Source: Halorubrum sp. 48-1-W (GTDB lineage: Archaea; Halobacteriota; Halobacteria; Halobacteriales; Haloferacaceae). Taken from it: a stretch of DNA of 54,767 bases. The stretch covers positions 1 through 54,767 of the forward strand of contig NZ_QMIM01000032.1 in assembly GCF_003287355.1 (NCBI RefSeq), given 5' to 3'. Under the pieces are notes generated by a model, which saw nothing but the letters and a program-made list of their open reading frames with translations, made no database searches and had not been told where the DNA came from. The position numbers and the translations under genes are program-made. Each line of letters starts with the position of its first letter. Within the stretch, counting starts at the first letter, position 1. Positions 1 through 8,911 of the stretch are shown piece by piece.

Positions 1-97
1 TCTCGATCTTGTGCTGGAGCGACGGGTAATCGCTCGGGTCCTCACCCTCGCCGTCGGTGTAATCGACCGTTACCGAGTCCGGGAAGTCTGCTGGCAT
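1..97 (-). CDS. 5' end of a gene cut by the window edge; probably PAPS reductase family
   Basis: Only the first 32 codons are present, from an ATG at 97 down to the window edge, so the gene is partial. The visible N-terminus is acidic and contains the run DYTDGEGEDPSDYPSLQHK. From memory this resembles the start of haloarchaeal phosphoadenosine-phosphosulfate reductase-like proteins, which have an ATP-pyrophosphatase fold further downstream; the catalytic region is outside the window. A T-rich element on the minus strand around 125-135 (AACTTTCC) lies about 28-35 nt upstream and fits a leaderless promoter. The family assignment rests on the N-terminus alone. Confidence 0.5.
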   Translation of the reverse strand, partial: MPADFPDSVTVDYTDGEGEDPSDYPSLQHKIE

Positions 98-176
98 ACG
101 TCTCCGTGACTCTCGACGGCAAGGAAAGTTAGTCCCTCGTTATCGGATCCGAGCGCGCGCCCCGCCGATTCTCATC

Positions 177-241
177 GTGCGCCATCCCCGACGCCCATGG
201 TGCGCCGTCCCCGACGCCCATGGTGCGCCGTCCCCGACGCC
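177..241. repeat. 23-bp direct tandem repeat, about 2.8 copies
   Basis: Units begin at 177, 200 and 223. Each reads GTGCGCC(A/G)TCCCCGACGCC followed by CATG in the first two copies, and the third copy is partial. The array sits in the 313-nt gap between the divergent-side start of the first gene and the purD stop at 411. I see no gene in the rest of the gap. Confidence 0.9.
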
Positions 242-410
242 GGCGACGAGGGTTTAAACCCGATGGCGGGACCAGAGCCCCCACGACACGTCGACGGCTC
301 ACGGCAGGCCTGGGCGGGTGTGCGGTCGACCGCCGTGAGGAGACGATGACCGCCTGTTCGCCACGCGGCTTTCGCTCCAGTCTCGACTCCTCCCGTTCGG
401 TCGCTCCGAG

Positions 411-1694
411 CTACTCCCGAAGCTCGGCCATGTGTTCGACGCGCTCCTCGAGCAGTTCCGGCGTTCCGATGTCGTGGCGGACCCGGACGCGGTCGCCGGC
501 CGCCGACAGCGCTGTGTCCGCCTCGGCCTCGGCGGTTGCAATGGAGTCGCCGAGGCCGACCACCGCGAACGACCGCGACGTGGTGGTGTAGAGACCGTCC
601 TCGCGCTCGTCGACGCTCGCGTAGTAGAGCAACGCGTCGCCGACGCTCTCCTCGTCGACCGCGATCTTCGCTCCGCTGTCCGGGTCGACCGGGTAGCCGT
701 CGGGCACGGCGTACTTACACACCGTCGCCTCCCCCGAGAACTCGAGCGCCGGCAACGGCTCGTCGTCGCGAGCGGCGGTCAACACGTCGATGAAGGGCGT
801 CTCGAGCACCGGTAGCGTGTTCATCGCCTCGGGATCGCCGAAGCGCGCGTTGAACTCGACGACCTTCGGCCCCTCGGCGGTCAACATGAACTGTCCGTAG
901 AGGACGCCCTTGTAGTCGGGGAGGGCGCCGACGACGGCGTCGAGCACGTCGAGGGCGGCCTCGTAGTCACCCGGTTGCATGAACGGGAGCGAGGACCCGG
1001 TGTCCGAGTACGAGCCCATCCCGCCCGTGTTCGGCCCCTCGTCGCCTTCGTAGGCCCGTTTGTGGTCCTGGACGGCGGGCGTCGCCCGGAACTCGCCGTC
1101 GGCGACGAACGCCTGAATCGTGAACTCCTCGCCGACGAGCCGCTCCTCGAGGACGACCCGGTCGTAGTCGGCGTCGCGGAGGTACGCCTTCGCCTCCCCG
1201 GCGGTGACCTGGTCGCCGATCACCTTCACACCCTTGCCGCCGGTGAGGCCGGCGGGCTTCACCGCGAGGTCGCCGTCGTACTCGTCGATGTACGCGCAGG
1301 CGGCCCCCATGTCGTCGAACACCTCGAAGTCCGGACAGCCGGGCACGTCCGCCTCGCGCATAAACCGCCGCTGGTACGCCTTGTCCGTCTCCAGGCGGGC
1401 CTCCGACTCCCGGGGGCCGAACGCGTACACGCCGGCGTCGTCCAGGGCGTCCGCGACGCCGGCTTCGAGCGCCGACTCGGGGCCGATGACCGCGAGGTCC
1501 GCACCGATCTCGACCGCGAACGCGGTGATCGCGTCGGCGTCGGTCTCCTCGACCGTCTCGAAGCCGTCGGCGAGCCGGCGGATACCGGGGTTTCGGTTGC
1601 TCGCACAGGCGTACAGCGAACAGTCGTCGGCGAGCGCGCGGGCGATAGCGTGCTCACGGCCGCCGCCGCCGACGAGGAGTACGGTCTCCGTCAT
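411..1694 (-). CDS. purD: Phosphoribosylamine-glycine ligase (GAR synthetase)
   Basis: The cytosolic enzyme of step two of purine synthesis: it joins glycine to 5-phosphoribosylamine with ATP. The 427-residue length is normal for PurD. Visible motifs in order are the N-terminal GGGGREHAIARAL, the ATP-grasp loop KPAGLTGGKGVKV near residue 146, GPNTGGMGSYSDTG near 222 and the metal/ATP-binding EFNARFGDPEA near 285. The C-terminal GARS-C domain is complete. The ATG start at 1694 gives the canonical MTETVLLVGGGG beginning. It is transcribed alone, divergently from the DUF255 gene at 1847. No other purine genes are nearby, which is common in haloarchaea. Confidence 0.97.
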   Translation of the reverse strand: MTETVLLVGGGGREHAIARALADDCSLYACASNRNPGIRRLADGFETVEETDADAITAFAVEIGADLAVIGPESALEAGVADALDDAGVYAFGPRESEARLETDKAYQRRFMREADVPGCPDFEVFDDMGAACAYIDEYDGDLAVKPAGLTGGKGVKVIGDQVTAGEAKAYLRDADYDRVVLEERLVGEEFTIQAFVADGEFRATPAVQDHKRAYEGDEGPNTGGMGSYSDTGSSLPFMQPGDYEAALDVLDAVVGALPDYKGVLYGQFMLTAEGPKVVEFNARFGDPEAMNTLPVLETPFIDVLTAARDDEPLPALEFSGEATVCKYAVPDGYPVDPDSGAKIAVDEESVGDALLYYASVDEREDGLYTTTSRSFAVVGLGDSIATAEAEADTALSAAGDRVRVRHDIGTPELLEERVEHMAELRE

Positions 1695-1846
1695 GCGCGA
1701 CGGATATCCGCATAGGAGTGTAAGCCTTCCCCTCTCTGTTCGCCGTTCGATCCATCTCTATGGATCTGCTCGGTACGGCCCCGGTGTCGACTCGAGCAAC
1801 GGTTCCGTACAGCGGGGTTTTTCCGGGACGCGATCCAACCCGGTCC

Positions 1847-4042
1847 ATGTCACAGCCGACCGAACGGAACCGGCTCGCCGACGAGGCGAGCCCGTACCTC
1901 CAACAGCACGCCGACAACCCGGTGAACTGGCAGCCGTGGGACGACGAGGCGTTCGAGCGCGCCCACGAACACGACGTGCCGGTGTTCGTCTCCATCGGCT
2001 ACTCCGCGTGTCACTGGTGTCACGTCATGGAGGAGGAGAGCTTCGCCGACGAGGAGACGGCGGCGCTACTCAACGAGTCGTTCGTCCCGGTCAAGGTCGA
2101 CCGCGAGGAGCGTCCCGACGTCGACAGCACGTTCATGACGGTCTCACAGCTCGTCACGGGCGGCGGCGGCTGGCCGCTCTCGGCGTGGTGTACGCCGGAC
2201 GGCAAACCGTTCTACGTCGGAACGTACTTCCCGCCGGAGCCGCGGGGGAATCACCCCTCGTTCCCCGGGTTGTGTCGCCGGATCGCCGACTCCTGGAGCG
2301 ACCCCGAACAGCGCGCGGAGATGGAACGTCGCGCCGAGCAGTGGTCCGCGAGCGCGCGCGACGAGCTCGAGTCCGTCCCGAAGCCCGACGAGACGGTCGG
2401 GGATCGCGGCCCGCCCGGTTCGGAACTCCTCGAGGAGGCGGCCGCGACCGCGATTCGGAGCGTCGACGAGGAACACGGCGGGTTCGGCACGAGCGGACCG
2501 AAGTTCCCGATGCCGGGGCGGGTCGACCTCCTGTTGCGGGCGGCTGTGCGGGGTGGCCGCGAGGAACCCTTGCGGGCGGCCACGCGAACCCTCGACGGGA
2601 TGGCAGGGGGCGGGATGTACGACCAGATAGGCGGTGGGTTCCACCGCTACGCCGTCGACCGCACTTGGACGATCCCTCACTTCGAGAAGATGCTGTACGA
2701 CAACGCCGAGCTCCCGATGGTGTACCTCGACGCACATCGGTTCACCGACGACGCGGGGTACGCCCGCGTAGCCGCCGAGTCGCTGGCGTTCGTCGAACGC
2801 GAGCTTCGTCACCCCGAGGGTGGGTTCTTCAGTACCCTCGACGCCCGGAGCCCGCCACCCGCGAGCCGGGGCGGGGACGGTCCCGACGGTTCCACAGAGC
2901 GGATCGAGGGCGCGTTCTACGCGTGGACGCCCGAGGAGGTCGACGCCGTCTTGGACGAGCCGGCAGCATCCATCGCGCGATCCCGGTACGGGATCGAACC
3001 GGGTGGGAACTTCGAGCACGGAACGACGGTCCCGACGCTATCGGCCTCGATCGAGGATCTGGCGGCGGAACACGACCGTTCGCCCGCCGAGGTCCGGGAG
3101 GTCCTCGGGACCGCGCGGACGGCGCTGTTCGAGGCTCGCGAGGAGCGTCCCCGGCCCGCCCGAGACGAGAAGGTGCTGGCGTCGTGGAACGGCCGGGCGA
3201 TATCGGCGTTCGCGGCCGCGGGAGCCGTGCTGGACGAGTCGTACGCCGATCTGGCTGTGGAGGCGCTCGAGTTCTGTCGCGATCGGTTGTACGACACCGA
3301 GGAGGGGCTACTCGACCGACGCTGGCTCGATGGCGACGTGGCCGGACCCGGATATCTCGACGACTACGCGTTCCTCGCGCGCGGCGCGTTCGACGTGTAT
3401 TCCGCCACGGGTGACGTCGAGGCGCTCGCGTTCTCGCTGGAGCTGGCTGAGGCGCTCCTCGACGACTTCTACGACGCGGACGCGGGGACGATCTACTTCA
3501 CCCGGGCGCCCGACACGGACGCCGACGGGACGGCGGGAGACGGGATGCTCTTCGCTCGGCCACAGGAATTCGCGGACCGCTCGCTCCCGTCGAGTCTGGG
3601 GGGCGCCGTCGAGATCCTCGCGATCCTCGACGGATTTCGGACGGACGACCGGTTCCGGTCGGTCGCCGAGACGGTCGTGGAGACCCATACAGATCGGATC
3701 CGCGCAAGCCCGCTCGAACACGTGTCCCTGGTCCGCGCGGCCGAACGCGTCGAGGGCGGCGGGATCGAGGTGACGATCGCGGCCGACGAAGTCCCGCCGC
3801 CGTGGCGGGAGGCCCTCGCGGGCCGGTACCTCCCGGGAGCGATCGTCACGAGGCGGCCGCCGACGTCCAACGGGCTCGACGGGTGGCTCGACCGTCTGGA
3901 CCTCGCGGACGCGCCGCCGGTCTGGAAGGAACGCGACGCCGACGGCGACGAACCGACCGTCTACGTCTGTGAGGGGTTCGTCTGTTCGCCGCCCGCGACG
4001 GACATCGACGGCGCGCTCTCGTGGCTCGACGAACGGATGTGA
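1847..4042 (+). CDS. Thioredoxin-fold / six-hairpin glycosidase-like protein, DUF255 (YyaL/SPATA20 family)
   Basis: 731 residues. The N-terminal third is the DUF255 thioredoxin-like domain, recognisable from NRLADEASPYLQQHADNPVNW and the CxxC motif CHWC at residues 55-58. The remainder resembles an alpha/alpha-toroid glycosidase fold and ends with the family's C-terminal signature VYVCEGFVCSPP. The biochemical role of the family is not established; a redox or chaperone-like function is usually supposed. I chose the ATG at 1847 because homologues start just before the NRL motif and because TTTTTC at 1819-1824 sits about 25 nt upstream. The frame is open further upstream to 1760, but that part looks non-coding. 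Confidence 0.9.
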   Translation: MSQPTERNRLADEASPYLQQHADNPVNWQPWDDEAFERAHEHDVPVFVSIGYSACHWCHVMEEESFADEETAALLNESFVPVKVDREERPDVDSTFMTVSQLVTGGGGWPLSAWCTPDGKPFYVGTYFPPEPRGNHPSFPGLCRRIADSWSDPEQRAEMERRAEQWSASARDELESVPKPDETVGDRGPPGSELLEEAAATAIRSVDEEHGGFGTSGPKFPMPGRVDLLLRAAVRGGREEPLRAATRTLDGMAGGGMYDQIGGGFHRYAVDRTWTIPHFEKMLYDNAELPMVYLDAHRFTDDAGYARVAAESLAFVERELRHPEGGFFSTLDARSPPPASRGGDGPDGSTERIEGAFYAWTPEEVDAVLDEPAASIARSRYGIEPGGNFEHGTTVPTLSASIEDLAAEHDRSPAEVREVLGTARTALFEAREERPRPARDEKVLASWNGRAISAFAAAGAVLDESYADLAVEALEFCRDRLYDTEEGLLDRRWLDGDVAGPGYLDDYAFLARGAFDVYSATGDVEALAFSLELAEALLDDFYDADAGTIYFTRAPDTDADGTAGDGMLFARPQEFADRSLPSSLGGAVEILAILDGFRTDDRFRSVAETVVETHTDRIRASPLEHVSLVRAAERVEGGGIEVTIAADEVPPPWREALAGRYLPGAIVTRRPPTSNGLDGWLDRLDLADAPPVWKERDADGDEPTVYVCEGFVCSPPATDIDGALSWLDERM

Positions 4043-4119
4043 GCCGGAGAGCGGAACGACCGAGCGTGTCGGGGACACGTCACGTCGGGCGGGGCGTCCG
4101 ACGGGTTAGGGATCCGTTG

Positions 4120-4127
4120 TTTATATA
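4120..4127 (+). promoter_or_regulatory. TATA element for the gene at 4149
   Basis: TTTATATA at 4120-4127 is centred about 25 nt upstream of the ATG at 4149, the spacing expected for a leaderless archaeal transcript. No Shine-Dalgarno sequence is seen. Confidence 0.7.
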
Positions 4128-4148
4128 CCAGGACCGCCAACGCCGGGT

Positions 4149-5231
4149 ATGTACGACTTCGTCGTCGTCGGTGCGGGCCCGCCGGGGTCGCGGTTCGCCC
4201 GCCGGGTTGCGGAGGAGGGATACGACGTGGTCGCGTTCGAGAAGGGGACGGTCGGCGAGCCGCTGGCCTGCTCCGGGCACGTCTCGACCGACCTCTGGGA
4301 GTACGTCCCCGAGGACGCGCGGGACGAGCTGTTCCAGAACGAGATATTCGGCGCGCGGTTTCACGTCGACGGGCCGGGGTCACAGCCGTACCGGTTCTAT
4401 AAGCGCGAGGCGGTCTCGAACGCCATCGATCGGGTCGGGCTCGACCGCACGCTCGCCGAGTGTGCACGCGAGGCTGGCGCGGACGTCCGCGAGGGGCACA
4501 CCGTCACCGGGATCGACGAGCGGGCGGACCGCGTCGTCGTCGAGGTCAGCGTCGCCGGCGGCGGGACCGAGACGGTCGAGGCGCGCATGGTCGCGGGGTG
4601 TGACGGGCCGACCTCGCGTGTGCGCCGCGACGTTGGGATCGACGAGCCAAACGAGCTCCTCCACGGCGTCCTGGCGTTCGACCCCGAGCCGGACGACCGC
4701 GACTACGTCGACGTCCACCTCACCGCGCCGCGCTTCTTCGCCTGGCGTATCCCGCGCGGCGACGCCGGCGTCGAGTATGGGCTGGCCGCGCCGCCCGGCG
4801 ACGACGTGTCGGCTCGCTTCGATCGGCTGACCGACGCCTACGGGGCGGAGACCGAGGACTTCTGTTCGGGGGCCATCCCGATCGGCCCGCCCGACTCGGT
4901 GACGACCGACCGGGTCCTCCTTATCGGCGACGCCGCGGCCCAGACGAAGCCGTTCACCGGCGGCGGGATCCTCTACGGGATGACCGCCGCGGACGTCGCC
5001 GTCCGGACGGTCGACCCGACCGATCCGTCGACGCTCGCCGACTACGAGGCGGGGTGGCGCGAGGAGTTGGCGACCGAGATCCGCCTCGGGAAACTGATCC
5101 GGGCGTGTTACTCCCTGCCCGAGCCGGTCCAGCACCTCGGGTTGCGGGCGCTCTCGGGGGAGATCGGGGTCCACATGGACCGCCCGTCCTCGTTCCTCTC
5201 GCGGGAACACCTCCGGCGGTTGTTCTCCTAG
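4149..5231 (+). CDS. Geranylgeranyl reductase family FAD-dependent oxidoreductase
   Basis: 360-residue flavoprotein. The N-terminal Rossmann motif VVGAGPPGS binds the FAD ADP moiety. A second FAD motif, LLIGDAAAQTKPFTGGGI, lies near residue 257. The segment FFAWRIPRGDAGVEYG corresponds to the substrate-side motif of geranylgeranyl reductases. Family members hydrogenate polyprenyl chains of archaeal membrane lipids or of menaquinone-type side chains; others act on different polyprenyl substrates, so the precise substrate is open. It is somewhat shorter than the main lipid GGR of haloarchaea, which suggests a paralogue. It is monocistronic with its own TATA element at 4120. Confidence 0.85.
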   Translation: MYDFVVVGAGPPGSRFARRVAEEGYDVVAFEKGTVGEPLACSGHVSTDLWEYVPEDARDELFQNEIFGARFHVDGPGSQPYRFYKREAVSNAIDRVGLDRTLAECAREAGADVREGHTVTGIDERADRVVVEVSVAGGGTETVEARMVAGCDGPTSRVRRDVGIDEPNELLHGVLAFDPEPDDRDYVDVHLTAPRFFAWRIPRGDAGVEYGLAAPPGDDVSARFDRLTDAYGAETEDFCSGAIPIGPPDSVTTDRVLLIGDAAAQTKPFTGGGILYGMTAADVAVRTVDPTDPSTLADYEAGWREELATEIRLGKLIRACYSLPEPVQHLGLRALSGEIGVHMDRPSSFLSREHLRRLFS

Positions 5232-5308
5232 CCCGTTCCGGGGGGGTCCCGGCGTGGCGAGCCGGCTGCCGCCGGAACCATTACTACGGACGGGGTGCTG
5301 GGCGACGT

Positions 5309-6322
5309 ATGCCCGTATACGAACCCGTCGAATCCCCCGACGAGACGACAGTCTTCCCGTATCACGACCTGACAGCGCCGACGACGGCGGACGTCTACCG
5401 CGCCCGGAAGCGCATCGAAGCGTCCCTCCCGCGGACGCCGCTCGTGCGAAGCGAGCCGTTCTCGGCGGCGTTCGACGCCGACGTCTACCTGAAACGGGAG
5501 GACACGCTCCCGACGGGTGCGTTCAAGGTTCGGGGCGGGATGAACCTCGTCTCGGGGATCGACGAGTCGTTCGCCGATCCCGGCCTGATCGCGGCGAGCA
5601 CCGGTAACCACGGCCAGTCGGTGGCGTACGCGGGCAGGGAGTTCGGGGTGCCGACGACGATCGTCGTCCCCGAGGACGCGAACCCGTCGAAGGTGACGGC
5701 GATGGAGCGGCTCGGCGCGGACGTCCGCCAGCACGGGGACGAGTTCGACGAGGCCCGGAAGCTCGCGGAGTCGCTGGCGATCGAGGAGGGGTACCGGTAC
5801 GTCCACTCGGCGAACGAGCCGGACCTCATCGCGGGCGTCGCGACGGCGGGTCTCGAGGTGGTCGAGGACCTCCCCGAGATCGACTACCTGTTCTGTCCGG
5901 TCGGCGGCGGCTCGAGCGCGTCGGGCTACTCGCTTACCGTCGGGCGACTCACGGACGCGACGGTGGTCGGTGCGCAGTCGGAGGCCGCGCCGGCGATGTA
6001 CCGAGCGTGGGAGGAGGGAAGCCTCGAGCCGCACGATCGGATGGAGACGTTCGCCGAGGGCATCTCGACGCGCGCCCCCTTCGCGTTGACGACCGAGATC
6101 CTCCGCGAGCACCTCGACGAGTTCAGGCTCGTGAGCGACGCGGCCCTCCGGGAGGGGATCCGCGACTTCTTCGCCGAAGAGACGATCGTCGCGGAGGGCG
6201 CCTCCGCCGCGAGCCTCGCGGCCATGCGGGGGATGGCGGACGAACTGACGGGACGGACGGTCGTCCTCCCGATATCGGGGCGGAACATGGACCCCGAACG
6301 GCTGTTGTCGATCCTGAAGTGA
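5309..6322 (+). CDS. Threonine/serine dehydratase (fold-type II PLP enzyme)
   Basis: 337 residues. The PLP-binding lysine is K73 in the motif TGAFKVRGG, the substrate-binding loop is ASTGNHGQS, the phosphate-binding glycine loop is VGGGSSASG, and the C-terminal cofactor contact is ISGRNMD. The normal reaction is deamination of threonine to 2-oxobutanoate or of serine to pyruvate. The absence of a C-terminal ACT domain points to a catabolic or broad-specificity enzyme rather than feedback-regulated IlvA. A serine or hydroxyaspartate racemase/dehydratase cannot be excluded. Start ATG 5309 is supported by ATTACTA at 5279-5285, about 27 nt upstream. The frame stays open upstream into the preceding gene, but that part is a shadow. 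Confidence 0.88.
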   Translation: MPVYEPVESPDETTVFPYHDLTAPTTADVYRARKRIEASLPRTPLVRSEPFSAAFDADVYLKREDTLPTGAFKVRGGMNLVSGIDESFADPGLIAASTGNHGQSVAYAGREFGVPTTIVVPEDANPSKVTAMERLGADVRQHGDEFDEARKLAESLAIEEGYRYVHSANEPDLIAGVATAGLEVVEDLPEIDYLFCPVGGGSSASGYSLTVGRLTDATVVGAQSEAAPAMYRAWEEGSLEPHDRMETFAEGISTRAPFALTTEILREHLDEFRLVSDAALREGIRDFFAEETIVAEGASAASLAAMRGMADELTGRTVVLPISGRNMDPERLLSILK

Positions 6323-6375
6323 CCGACGGCTGACGGAGGATAAACACTTACTATGATCCGAATTAAATCCCTAGT

Positions 6376-7614
6376 ATGAGCCTAAATTACGAGTCGCTTC
6401 ACGACCCGAACGCGGAGTACACGATGCGGGAGCTCTCCGCCGAGACGATGGACGTAACCCGGTCACGCGGCGGTGACCGTGACCTCGAGATCACGGACGT
6501 CCAGACCACGATGGTCGACGGGAACTTCCCGTGGACCCTCGTGCGCGTCTACACCGACGCGGGCGTGGTCGGCACCGGCGAGGCGTACTGGGGCGCGGGC
6601 GTGCCGGAGCTGATAGCGCGGATGAAGCCGTTCGTGATCGGCGAGAACCCGCTCGACATCGACCGCCTCTACGAGCACCTGATCCAGAAGATGTCGGGCG
6701 AGGGCTCCGTCGAGGGGGTCACCGTCACGGCCATCTCGGGGATCGAGGTGGCGCTTCACGACCTCGCGGGGAAGGTCCTCGAGGTTCCCGCCTACCAGCT
6801 ACTCGGCGGGAAGTACCGCGACCGGATGCGCGTCTACTGTGACTGTCACACCGAGGAGGAGGCCGACCCCGAGGCGTGTGCCGACGAGGCCGAACGCGTC
6901 GTCGAGGAGCTCGGGTACGACGCGCTCAAGTTCGACCTCGACGTGCCGTCCGGGTTCGAGAAGGACCGCGCCAACCGGCACCTCCGACCGGGCGAGATCC
7001 GCCACAAGGCGGAGATCGTCGAGACGGTCACCGAACGTGTGAAAGACGAGGCCGACGTCTCCTTCGACTGTCACTGGACCTTCTCGGGCGGCTCCGCGAA
7101 GCGGCTCGCCGAGGCCATCGAGGAGTACGACGTCTGGTGGCTCGAGGACCCCGTGCCGCCGGAGAACCTGGAGGTTCAAGAGGAGGTCACGAAGTCGACG
7201 ACGACTCCCATCGCGGTCGGCGAGAACCGCTACCGCGTCACCGAACTTCGACGGCTCATCGAGAACCAGGCGGTCGACATCGTCGCGCCCGACCTGCCGA
7301 AGGTCGGCGGGATGCGCGAAACGCGCAAGATAGCGGACGTGGCGAACCAGTACTACGTGCCGGTCGCGATGCACAACGTCGCCTCCCCGGTCGCGACGAT
7401 GGCGGCCGCCCACGTCGGGGCGGCGATCCCGAACTCGCTTGCCGTCGAGTACCACTCCTACGAGCTCGGCTGGTGGGGCGACCTCGTCGAGGAGGAGGTC
7501 ATCGAGGACGGGTACATCGAAGTCCCCGACCAGCCCGGACTCGGCGTCACCCTCGACATGGACGCCGTCGAGGAGCACATGGTCGACGGCGAGGAGTTGT
7601 TTGACGAAGCGTAG
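6376..7614 (+). CDS. Sugar-acid dehydratase of the mandelate racemase/enolase superfamily (gluconate/xylonate dehydratase-like)
   Basis: 412 residues with the enolase-superfamily layout: an alpha+beta cap followed by a TIM-like barrel. Likely catalytic and metal residues are K185 (LKFDLDV), D231 and H233 (FDCHWTFS), E257 (WLEDPVPPEN), E283 (VGENRYR) and H333 (AMHNVASP). It looks like the haloarchaeal dehydratases of the semi-phosphorylative Entner-Doudoroff or pentose oxidation pathways (GnaD/XacD type). They turn an aldonate into a 2-keto-3-deoxy sugar acid. Which aldonate is used cannot be read from sequence, and no kinase or aldolase partner is adjacent. TTACTATG at 6349-6356 is a plausible TATA region. 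Confidence 0.85.
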   Translation: MSLNYESLHDPNAEYTMRELSAETMDVTRSRGGDRDLEITDVQTTMVDGNFPWTLVRVYTDAGVVGTGEAYWGAGVPELIARMKPFVIGENPLDIDRLYEHLIQKMSGEGSVEGVTVTAISGIEVALHDLAGKVLEVPAYQLLGGKYRDRMRVYCDCHTEEEADPEACADEAERVVEELGYDALKFDLDVPSGFEKDRANRHLRPGEIRHKAEIVETVTERVKDEADVSFDCHWTFSGGSAKRLAEAIEEYDVWWLEDPVPPENLEVQEEVTKSTTTPIAVGENRYRVTELRRLIENQAVDIVAPDLPKVGGMRETRKIADVANQYYVPVAMHNVASPVATMAAAHVGAAIPNSLAVEYHSYELGWWGDLVEEEVIEDGYIEVPDQPGLGVTLDMDAVEEHMVDGEELFDEA

Positions 7615-7669
7615 CGTCGTCAAGCTCGGAATTCTCCGATTTCCGGCGTCCGACTGAGCGGTAGCGAAG

Positions 7670-8464
7670 TCAGTCGCCCCGCGTCCCCGCGGTCGTGGCT
7701 TCGATCGCGACCGGGTCGAGCCCGCGCTCGGCGAGTTCCTCACGGATCCCGACCGCCCGCGGCTCGATCGAATCCGGCTCGTGGCTGTCTGTCCCGACCG
7801 TCACGCTCACGCCGCGGTCGACGAGCGCGTCGAGGAACGCCGGCGCGGGGTGGAACTCGCCGTAGTCGTCGAGGAGCCGGCCCGCGTTGACCTCCGGGAC
7901 CGTCCGCGATCGCTCGAACGCCGCCGCGACCCGTTCGTAGTGGTCCGCCGTCGCGAACCCGCGAAGGTGCGGGTTCCGCTCGACCAGGTCGGGGTGTGCC
8001 GCGACCTCGAACAGCTCGGAGTCGACCAGCGCGACCAGCTTCTCGAAGTAGCGGTCGACGAGGTCGCGACGCTCCACCTCCGACCGGTCGGCGAAGTACG
8101 ACCGGGCGTGGACGTTGACGCCCTCGAGGTCGTGGACGCTACCGATCGCGTAGTCGAAGCCGGCCTCCGCGAGGAAGCCCCCGATCGCCGCCTCGTGGTC
8201 GGGATGGTAGTCCATCTCGACGGCGTCGAAGACGGGGACGTCGACGCGTTCGCGGGCGACCGCGATCGCCTCTCGGCGTCGCCCGTAGGTCGCATCGAGG
8301 TTGAACCCGAGCAGTCGCTTCCGTCGTTCGGCGGTCCCGTCGGGGATCACGGAACAGTGGTCGGCGATCCCGACCCCGTCGAGACCGGCAGCCTCCGCCG
8401 CTGTGACCATCCGCTCCAGGAACGACCCGTCGGAGTAGGTGGAGTGGACGTGGTAATCGTACAC
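7670..8464 (-). CDS. PHP-domain phosphoesterase (histidinol-phosphatase-like)
   Basis: 264 residues beginning at a GTG. PHP metal-site motifs are visible: DYHVHSTYSDGS at the N-terminus (two histidines), GIADHCS near residue 33, EMDYHPDH in the middle and VGTDSHEPDS at the C-terminal end. This pattern fits a metal-dependent phosphatase of the HisJ/HisK type, which would remove phosphate from histidinol phosphate; no other his genes are present, so a general PHP phosphoesterase is equally likely. It converges on the dehydratase gene at 6376, leaving only 55 nt between the two stops. Confidence 0.85.
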   Translation of the reverse strand: MYDYHVHSTYSDGSFLERMVTAAEAAGLDGVGIADHCSVIPDGTAERRKRLLGFNLDATYGRRREAIAVARERVDVPVFDAVEMDYHPDHEAAIGGFLAEAGFDYAIGSVHDLEGVNVHARSYFADRSEVERRDLVDRYFEKLVALVDSELFEVAAHPDLVERNPHLRGFATADHYERVAAAFERSRTVPEVNAGRLLDDYGEFHPAPAFLDALVDRGVSVTVGTDSHEPDSIEPRAVGIREELAERGLDPVAIEATTAGTRGD

Positions 8465-8550
8465 ACCGTGGGTCGGTCCGCGGGATTCACGTAGTTTGCG
8501 GTGGTCGAAGGCGGGCGGTCGTTCGACGTGATGGCGTCAGCGGATCGGGG

Positions 8551-8640
8551 GTCGGTGGCGAGTCGCTCGGTGAGGACGAGGGTGGTGGCGAGTCGCTCGG
8601 TGAGGACGAGGGCGGTGGCGAGGTGCTCGGCGAGGACGGG
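8551..8640. repeat. 30-bp direct tandem repeat, 3 copies
   Basis: Three exact-length units occupy 8551-8580, 8581-8610 and 8611-8640. The first two are almost identical, sharing the core GGTGGCGAGTCGCTCGGTGA, and the third has diverged. On the minus strand the array stays open and would encode Ser/Pro-rich decapeptide repeats, but I see no convincing start or homology there, so I treat it as intergenic. Confidence 0.9.
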
Positions 8641-8668
8641 AGACGGGTATGGTCACGGGAGGGTGTCG

Positions 8669-8872
8669 TCACGGGGAGTGAACCGCCTCGGGGTCAAGCC
8701 CCGAGGCACTCGCCTTGCTTTCTCTGTAGAACGCCGGGATCACTTCTCTACGCAGGTCGGCGTCGGGGTCATCGGCGAACTCCGCGTCGACCCGGACGCG
8801 GGCGTCGTCGACGGCGGCCGCGACGTGCGGCGGGAGTTCGTACTCGTCGGTCACGGAGAGGTACGCGCGCAT
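8669..8872 (-). CDS. Small hypothetical protein, possibly truncated by a mobile-element remnant
   Basis: A 67-residue frame with ATG at 8872 and acidic, haloarchaeal-type composition (FADDPDADLRREVIP). It is in the same frame as, and follows, the thioredoxin gene. The codons between the thioredoxin stop (8912) and this ATG also read smoothly (ETARFPDRLADAF), suggesting a longer ancestral domain. The last residues, ASGLDPEAVHSP, are encoded by the hairpin at 8685-8707, so the present C-terminus may not be native. No function is recognised. Real expression is plausible but not certain. Confidence 0.45.
   Translation of the reverse strand: MRAYLSVTDEYELPPHVAAAVDDARVRVDAEFADDPDADLRREVIPAFYRESKASASGLDPEAVHSP
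8685..8707. other. Perfect 9-bp hairpin, possible insertion-sequence end
   Basis: GCCTCGGGG, loop TCAAG, CCCCGAGGC: a perfect 9-bp stem with a 5-nt loop. From memory, similar GC-rich hairpins mark the ends of haloarchaeal IS200/IS605-type (TnpB) elements. No transposase is present here, so this would be a solo remnant. A transcription terminator is the alternative, but no T-run follows on either strand. Confidence 0.5.
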
Positions 8873-8911
8873 GAACGCGTCCGCGAGGCGGTCGGGGAAC
8901 CGTGCCGTCTC

